Shown: piece by piece, positions 57,301-64,000 of the stretch | How positions within the stretch are numbered: position 1 is the first letter of the stretch | Layout of the letters: every line of letters starts with the position of its first letter | Assembly: GCA_902805475.1 (NCBI GenBank) | Contig: CADCSX010000023.1 | Location: 2,604,001-2,668,000 of the forward strand | Source of the DNA: Entonaema liquescens | Taxonomy: Eukaryota > Ascomycota > Sordariomycetes > Xylariales > Xylariaceae | Direction of reading: 5' to 3' | Length of the DNA: 64,000 bases | Made by a program: the position numbers and the translations under genes | The notes under the pieces: generated by a model | The model's database searches: none | What the model was told of the DNA's origin: nothing | Seen by the model: only the letters and a program-made list of their open reading frames with translations

Positions 57301-57937
57301 GTGAGGGTCTAAAGAAAGTCTTTTGTATTTGTCGTAACGTTGGTAGTGGATGATGGATCCTACTAAGGTACCTAAACCTACCTAGGATATGTAACTATTC
57401 TTTTCCATCTTTTTTCTACCATAGTACCTATCATCGTATCGCTAAGAAACGAGCAAAAGCAAGATGGGCCACGAAGGGTCGATGCTCTATGTGGTACCTG
57501 CAGTTCTTGTCAAGGATGCAAGTCTCAGATATCTGCGAGGACAGCACCAGAATGACATCAATCTTATCTGAGGATCGACAAATGGCGGTGCAGCTAAAGA
57601 AAACATGTTGCTCAGTAGTGTACCTAACATACCACATACATTACTTGCTATGACTTCATACGCCGACCATTAGATCGCCGTCCTACAAGATTTGTCATAC
57701 CAAGGTTATCGAGTATCAAAAATAATAAAGGACCATGTAAAAGCAGACCATACCGCCCATGTAAGTGTGCATAAAGATTTGAGACGCTATCTATTCTATT
57801 TCCAGATGAAAGAGAGCTTGGCTTCGTTGATACTGTGCTGTGGCGCAGCCTTAGAGTAAGAATAATATTTTACGATCAGGGTTACTAGGTTGTAAGTGCT
57901 TTCGGGATCTTTGAACTGAAAATAAATCCAAAATCCA

Positions 57938-57973
57938 TCCTCCAGTCTCCAGCCTCTAGCCTCCAGCCTCCAG
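57938..57973 (+). repeat. CTCCAG-type minisatellite
   Basis: About five imperfect head-to-tail copies of CTCCAGC/CTCTAGC are read directly. Confidence 0.7.
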
Positions 57974-58221
57974 GGAATCGGCTGGGAATGGTTAGCCGAC
58001 GAACTCGCCCGGCGGGGGAACGTTGGTCAGGGACCCGCCCTCGTAGGAATAGCCATCATTTAGCATTTGCTCAATTTGGAACAGAAAGACGAATGAGAAG
58101 AGTTACATCGTCCAAAAAAGAAGATTAATGTTTGGTGGTTTTCAATGCTGATACTATTATGCTACTGTTATGCTACTATTAAGGATATAGCTATCCGTTC
58201 CTACAGTTACTCATACTGTAT

Positions 58222-58320
58222 TTTGTATTAGTTGTATGAGTTGTATGAGTTGTATGAGTTGTATGAGTTGTATGAGTTGTATGAGTTGTATGAGTTGTAT
58301 GAGTTGTATGAGTTGTATTA
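58222..58320 (+). repeat. Nine-base minisatellite (GTTGTATGA)9
   Basis: Nine perfect copies of GTTGTATGA fill 58231-58311, flanked by the degenerate units TTTGTATTA and GTTGTATTA. Because 9 is a multiple of 3, the minus strand reads as a Leu-Ile-Gln repeat, but no gene surrounds it. Confidence 0.95.
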
Positions 58321-59408
58321 GTATAGGTAGCTTCTGAATATAGCTAGAAATAATATTGTTAGGGATTTTGGGGGTCTCATCTCGCTTCATAGTGTATGTA
58401 CGGTACACGTAAAGGACCAACAATAACATTTCATTTAGGTACTTTTTAAAAATCATAGCGTATTGCCACTAGCGAAGAAGAGTTGACGATGAACCCCCCC
58501 CCTCCCCTGGGGCTTTAAGGCGTTCCTAACACCGGACGGCAGTGGGTTCCGCAAAGTCTGTGCTTGAATAAGTCGAGGAATGTGGCTAACGAACCCCTGT
58601 AAGAGAGAGAGAGAGACGCTCGAACCAGTTACTATGTACTTCCAGTACTTTGTAACCATCCCCCTGTTTCTTATCGCTAGTTACATGTACTATACCTGTT
58701 TGGGGGTTCCGACATACAAAGTACACTGCCGTAGTTAGTACGAATTACCACGGCGGAATAGATGGTGAATGGAGGAATAAGTAAAAGAAAAAGGGTTCCA
58801 CAGCCTTTCCGCCCTATTGTCCCACTCCTACCTAAAGTAGATTTCAATGTTAGCTAGGCGACGAACCCCATACTTTACCCTATTCTGAGAACCAACAACA
58901 CATCAGACCATGTCACTATTCTCAATGCTAAAAGAACCACGTCCACGCTAGCCTTAACACGACGATAAGCGTAGCAGACAAGCCGCTGACATCGTCCCTC
59001 TTAATCATCACCATGTTCTATTATGGTCACATCGACCCTCTCTTAGCAGTATTAACAATTAACTAGCATTATTGAGGCCCTTTGATGACCTTCCCCAACC
59101 GCATTAATTATCTACGGATATTCACGAATAGATTTTCGAGCTACATAATATAGTCCATAAAAAAAATCGTCGTAACCGCTGTTCGCCTAACTAAACCTAT
59201 TATAAACCCGCGGATTTCGACGAATAAGAACTCTATTTTATGAAAGCGAGGAACAGGGGGGTATACCCTCTAAGGGTACCAAGCTCTCTGCAGCAACTGA
59301 AGGATTCTGACCTTCGAGAAGCCGGATTGGATCTCTCAGGTGTACTTTTTCGTTCGCTTGCTTACCACCTACCTACACGTGTACACCACCCTGCGCGCGC
59401 AGGTACAT

Positions 59409-59440
59409 GCACACATACATACATACGTACATACATACAT
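59409..59440 (+). repeat. ACAT/ACGT microsatellite
   Basis: Seven to eight ACAT-like units with one ACGT variant are read directly, next to CACAC sequence. Confidence 0.8.
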
Positions 59441-59490
59441 AACACATAACACTACTACCCGAAAAAAGTCTGGTGCCTTTCGTTGAAGAG

Positions 59491-59510
59491 TTGTTGTTGT
59501 TGTTGTTGTT
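59491..59510 (+). repeat. (TTG)6 trinucleotide repeat
   Basis: Six TTG units and a partial seventh are read directly. Confidence 0.85.
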
Positions 59511-60724
59511 ATGTATGTTGGATAGCCGGGCTGGATAGTAGCCAGTAGCCGGTAGCCTACATAGCACACATAACAAAAGCAGGTTAGTAAAGCAGGTTAG
59601 TAGAAACAAGTTGGCTCGAATAACTTTTTTCGATTTTCGAGTCCTGGATCGATTTATTCCCCCGCCCCCGGCTCCAACCGCCGAGGTCGTACGGTGATAT
59701 TAGTCACTCACTCGTTCTTCTCTTCTTGTCCCGGTCTCTAATCTACCTAGTCCTAGTACGGGTTACCTTACAAGTTACCTTACATAGTGTCGTACCCTTT
59801 TTCTAAGTATGGAAATTCCTTCTTCGTGTACCACTATAGTAGCTAGTAGCTAAGCTATGCTACATGCTACGTTAAAAATGTACCCACGCATAGTCTGACG
59901 TTATGGACTAATCTGCTGTGTATATTCCATGGTGTCTCCATGGACTCCATGGCCCTCCCATGGCCCCCCCCCTACATCGCACCCACTACGCTTGAGACTG
60001 CCGCGCGAACATCTCATTTGACACCACACACTCAACGCACACACCCTTGTGGTTCTTGTGTCCTCCTCAATTTTGATATACTACCACTCTTACCCGATAT
60101 GACAGGACGACCAGACCAGTAAATATGGGTCTCGCCTTACGAGGGCCGTGGGCTCTCCCACCCCCCCGGCTCCATGTGTACATTAATTTTCCGGAGTCTG
60201 CCTCACATATCGCGCTTGTCGTTCGTTCCTGGAGTCTTGTCTGCCTGGCTATGTTTATCCTGATGCAGGCATATGGAGTACAGTTTCACTCCTACAGTAC
60301 TTGGTCTCTCTCTGGAGATTCCCATTGTTACGCCAACGCTGGTTGGTACGATACGTACATTGTAGGGGTGTGCGCCGAGGCTCCTGGTCTACTCCTTGTA
60401 CTTACAAGGGAACCAGAGGAACTGTATAACTATGCTTACATCCCACGGACTGTCTCCATAGCCTTTTTTTATGTATTGACACACCTTGATCACTTAATCA
60501 AGCCTCAAATTAGACACCGTCATACGTGCAGTTGGAAGAAAGAGGACACTCCCATAGCTTTCCTAGCTTCCTAGCTTCCTAGCTTTTCCATAAGTCACTG
60601 TTGCGTCGTCTTCTCTCACCGGGCACGCCTTGTTGCACAACAACCAGGTTCCCCCTTTAGCTCTTTTTATACAACCAACCTTACCGTCTGTTGGAACGCA
60701 TCTTGCGTTTGGATTACAGCCCCG

Positions 60725-62031
60725 ATGGATTTATCACCTCCATCCTTGACCAGGTCACCGGCATCACCTCCAAGTACAAATTGCTCCGACAGCCCTACTC
60801 TGGATTATCCTTCGCCGGAATTTGTTGACCCAATCTACAAGATCGTTCCCATGTTTGAGCAGCCTTGCACAACCATGTCTTCCAATATGGGCTCCGAACA
60901 CTCGCTCCCGCCTTTGGATGCTATGACCTCGGCCGGCTGGAGTGGGACTGCCGTAATGCACCCTAGTTCAACGTCAACGGCGCCGCACATGTCGTCGGCC
61001 GACTATGATCCCTTCGCTCACTATGAACCTAACAATATGCATGCACAGTATAGTCATGAGCTATACCCGTCTCATCCTGCTCACGTACCCGTGCTTTCGA
61101 GTAGTGGTACTCCTCCTCCAATGTCTTCAGCAGCTTCTCGATCGCCAGACCCGTCTTCGAGGCACGCTTTCAGTTATTCCCATAGTGTTTCGCCGATACC
61201 GCGGATCAAGATGGAGAGTGCTGGTGCCGCTACCGATTATTCTGGAGCTGAACTAACACAGTATCCATCACCTCGTTCCGCCCACTCGTTGCCTCTGGAA
61301 CATAATAGCTATGGGTCGACTGCCGGTAGCTCGGGCTATTTGTCCGATGTCCCCTCAGGAACATGGACCAGGCCTGAATACCCCTCGCTCGAGACAGAGC
61401 AATATTACGCTGGACCTAGCGGACCCGGAGCAGCTTTTCACGACAGGCGACAGCTACGTGTGCCGAGGGCGGCGAGGAGACAGCCTCGAAAATTGACGAC
61501 GAAAGAGGAGGCTAACTTTCAATGCGAGGTTAAAGGGTGCGGCAAGCTATTCAGCAGGAGCTACAACTTTAAAGCGCATATGGAAACTCACGACGAGAAG
61601 AGGGAATATCCTTTTCCTTGCACGGTCCCGGACTGCAACAAGAAATTTGTACGGAAGACGGATCTACAAAGACACAACCAAAGTGTCCACATGAAAGAAA
61701 AGAACCATAGGTGTGACTACTGTGGTCGAATGTTTGCGCGCAAAGATACCCTTCGGAGGTAAGTTATCTATATCTTTTTTCTCTACACGATATTAGAAAC
61801 CCCAAAGCTAACATCTAAATAAGGCACATGGAAGATGGTTGTTCCAAGCGCTTCGATTTGGGCACATTAGACTTGCGCGCCGACGGCTACGATGCTTACC
61901 CGGCGCCGACGAGAACGCTCGGTAGCACTCCGGGGCACCTAGTCGCTCCCGCTGCTCAATTACCGCCGATGACTATGTCCCAGGCCGGTAACCATAATCT
62001 CTTAGCGCCTATGCCCTTTACGAAGAGATGA
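60725..62031 (+). CDS. C2H2 zinc-finger transcription factor
   Basis: Exons 60725-61758 and 61824-62031 join in frame (65-base intron), giving 413 aa. Residues 1-245 are Ser/Pro/Tyr-rich and probably disordered. A basic patch (RRQLRVPRAARRQPRK, about 242-257) precedes three fingers: CEVKGCGKLFSRSYNFKAH; CTVPDCNKKFVRKTDLQRH; and CDYCGRMFARKDTLRRH, whose last ligand is probably Cys in HMEDGC, making it a C2HC finger. The intron splits the codon just before the first His of finger 3, so the finger is complete only after splicing. A short tail rich in Pro and Ala follows. The fingers occupy about residues 264-350. The subfamily is not recognised; it may be a developmental or metabolic regulator. 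It stands alone between two long non-coding regions, as large-promoter regulators often do in fungi. Confidence 0.88.
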
Positions 62032-62930
62032 TAAACACTCGACCATGATGACGATTACGACGAGGATGCGGGAGGGGGGTGACAGGAAACCATTTCATCT
62101 ATCGATTCAACATTCTTCATTTTGCTTGTACGCATATCCTGGGTGTTACCGGAGTTTAGTTCTTATTGGGAAAACGGGCCTTAGAACTTTTACCCCGGGG
62201 CGGATCTTTTTTCTATCATATCGAGCATGTCATAACTTTGTATTGAGAGCGAATTCTTCATCTTTCATATTTCATCTTTTGTATTACTAGCTTTAGCATC
62301 ATGGGGGCTCGTCCCAAAGCTCATCAAGCTGGGAGCAACCAGGCGTTCAGGACAATTCCTAGGCACATTAATGCCTAGGCAAGGAGAGGAAAACTGTTTG
62401 GGTTACTTTTTTGGTTCCATGGCTTTAGTTGCCTAGAACCCTACAAAGCAACAAGATACCAATTTCAATTTTTTTGTCGTGGCAATCGTATCATTAGTCC
62501 CGTCATCTTGTGCGCGCGTCAGCCTGCTTGAATAATTTTTTTTCGGAATCCTCATCTATTTTTACGTTGTCTTATTTGATCATTAAACGAACATTACAGA
62601 TATCTCTTCTAAGAGTTAACTTTCACCAAGACACCTATTTATTGGGTAACACGGCATGAACGAGAAGTGGACAAGGCTCAGCCCGTCTTCCTGACGTGCA
62701 TTCTTAGGGAAACGGAGCATTGAGCACTAAGCTAAGATCTCGGTACGCCATCACTACCCAGGTATTATTACGTGATATATCATTGAAGTAATAGCGAAGT
62801 TTAGTCAGGCCAGCCTACCTTACATACCAATCGCCCCTATCAGAAATCACGTACGGTTGTGGCGCCCTCTCACAAAGATCTCTATCTGCAGTTGGTTCGC
62901 TGGTTCGTTAGTTTGTGGACAGTGGACACA

Positions 62931-62975
<45 letters not shown>

Positions 62976-64000
62976 TAAAGAACAATGTAGTATTATGTAG
63001 TGTTATAGTTGCATAACTAATGGTGACCCAATGCAGGGACTTACATCATGTAGGCACCCACTTAGTTGGTTAGGTCGTATGCAGAGCCTACCAGCGCAGT
63101 GGGTATCATCGAACCGTACTATGGCTGCTGCCGCGATCCGTGGTTCTCCAACAAAAGCCGTATTGTACGTAAGCCCTTAAACATTTGCCAAGATACGCAT
63201 CGTACAATATAGCATAATTTTCTTAAAAAAGTACGTGCTACCCAGATTGGCAAGATAGGTGACTAAGTAAGGGTTAATCCAGTAATTCAGTAATTCAAAT
63301 TCAAATTCAAATAACAAGGGGAAACTCGATTATAACCAATAGAAACTTACCTTTTGACCAAGGATGAATATATCTTAGTTTCAAGATGAGCCTATCACCC
63401 CCATGACGATACATGACTCGTAAATATTTATTTTTATATATATTTTTAGTAGAACTAACGAGATATCTTGTCATCCTACCAACTGAGACTTGAGGCTGTA
63501 ATCAACACGTATACATATTTATACACATGGGTCGTAAAAAAGACATTTGTGTAAGGTAAATCTGAAACAAGAGTTATGTACCCATTACGAAGATAGGGAA
63601 AGTCTTGCTGCTATGCTGCTATGTGCACATTAAAATACTCCCATCCAGGGCCAGCCTCGTGGATTGGCTACCAATTAGGTATAAAAATGCAGAGTAACAC
63701 CACTTTTTAAGACTATATTTCCAAGTATAGTAATGTTTATATCCCGCTATACTCTATGTGAAGTAGCTCCATTATTATAATTATTATATGGACCCCTCTT
63801 CGCGTTGGGATCCACAGAACTAACATGTGCGGGGATAGATATGATTGGACAAATATTGAAGACTCGCATACTCGCACACTGTGCCAATAGTTTTTCCCTA
63901 AATTCAAATATAAAAGTCCGATAAGAAAATAAAGTCTACAATCTACTACAACATCTACTACTTCAATCTAATAGGCATGTCACACGCAAAGGATTGCCGA
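62032..64000. other. Right-edge non-coding sequence
   Basis: About 2 kb with no supported gene. The first few hundred bases should be the 3' UTR of the C2H2 factor. A 40-base A run and short AATTC/AAATTC repeats near 63283-63311 are the only clear structures. Confidence 0.45.
62932..62971 (+). repeat. Poly(A) run of 40 bases
   Basis: An uninterrupted run of 40 A, preceded by GGACACAC and followed by GAGCTAAAG. It is by far the longest homopolymer in the window. Confidence 0.95.

Larger units (their letters stand above)
54302..60724. other. Gene-poor region of about 6.4 kb
   Basis: No supported gene on either strand. The left end is the RAD3 promoter and the right end the promoter and leader of the C2H2 factor at 60725. 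Between them are T-rich runs (55207, 55500-55530), a 9-base minisatellite, GTT and ACAT microsatellites and a CTCCAG minisatellite. Small ORFs such as 60125-60574 plus have unremarkable composition. TACCTAGG-type words are frequent (56697, 57367-57387, 59744). Confidence 0.45.

Noticed and set aside
58211..58456. Minus-strand ORF with Leu-Ile-Gln repeats
   Set aside because: The repeat is a by-product of a 9-base minisatellite, and the flanking residues show no protein-like organisation.

Overview
The window is nuclear DNA from a filamentous ascomycete (Pezizomycotina, most likely Sordariomycetes). The signs are short GT-AG introns of about 50-140 bases with CTAAC/CTGAC-like branch points, a fused five-domain AROM shikimate enzyme, a 2EXR-type protein family, a divergent H3/H4 histone pair, and proteins that read like Neurospora-type orthologues. 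Nothing bacterial, viral or plasmid-like was seen.

Layout, left to right. 0-6.3 kb: a small hypothetical ORF, a broken 2EXR-family gene (minus) and the 78-kDa subunit of respiratory complex I (plus). 6.3-9.1 kb: an eight-repeat Pumilio (PUF) RNA-binding protein (minus). 10.7-12.9 kb: a four-exon gene for mitochondrial ribosomal protein mS33/Rsm27 (minus), with no long ORF, divergent from an Rnt1-like RNase III (plus). 13.9-16.1 kb: an acyl-CoA-binding, membrane-anchored Atg37-like protein (plus) converging on a small GFA/CENP-V zinc protein (minus). 16.9-19.1 kb: a DHA1-type MFS transporter (minus). 20.7-25.5 kb: the AROM protein (plus). 29.8-32.2 kb: a C2H2 regulator resembling Rpn4-like factors (minus). 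32.2-40.2 kb: a gene-poor stretch. 40.2-42.8 kb: histone H4 (minus) and H3 (plus) on one intergenic promoter. 44.2-54.3 kb: RNA polymerase I largest subunit (minus), splicing factor Prp3 (plus) and the TFIIH helicase Rad3/XPD (minus). 54.4-60.7 kb: a second gene-poor stretch with minisatellites. 60.7-62.0 kb: another C2H2 factor (plus). 62-64 kb: non-coding, with a 40-base A run.

Most genes are housekeeping: respiration, mitochondrial translation, RNA processing, aromatic amino-acid synthesis, chromatin, ribosomal RNA transcription and DNA repair. I found no secondary-metabolite cluster, intact transposon, CRISPR array or clear tRNA.

The most notable cross-window signal is a set of single-base reading-frame breaks, each repaired by one extra base. 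They lie in the Atg37-like gene, the MFS gene (two), the essential RPA190 gene and the 2EXR gene. Because RPA190 is essential, uncorrected assembly deletions are the simplest explanation, but real lesions in the non-essential genes are not excluded. The 2EXR gene also has two in-frame TAG codons, so it is probably truly decayed. I did not find a convincing previously undescribed system; the items below are what deserves a second look.
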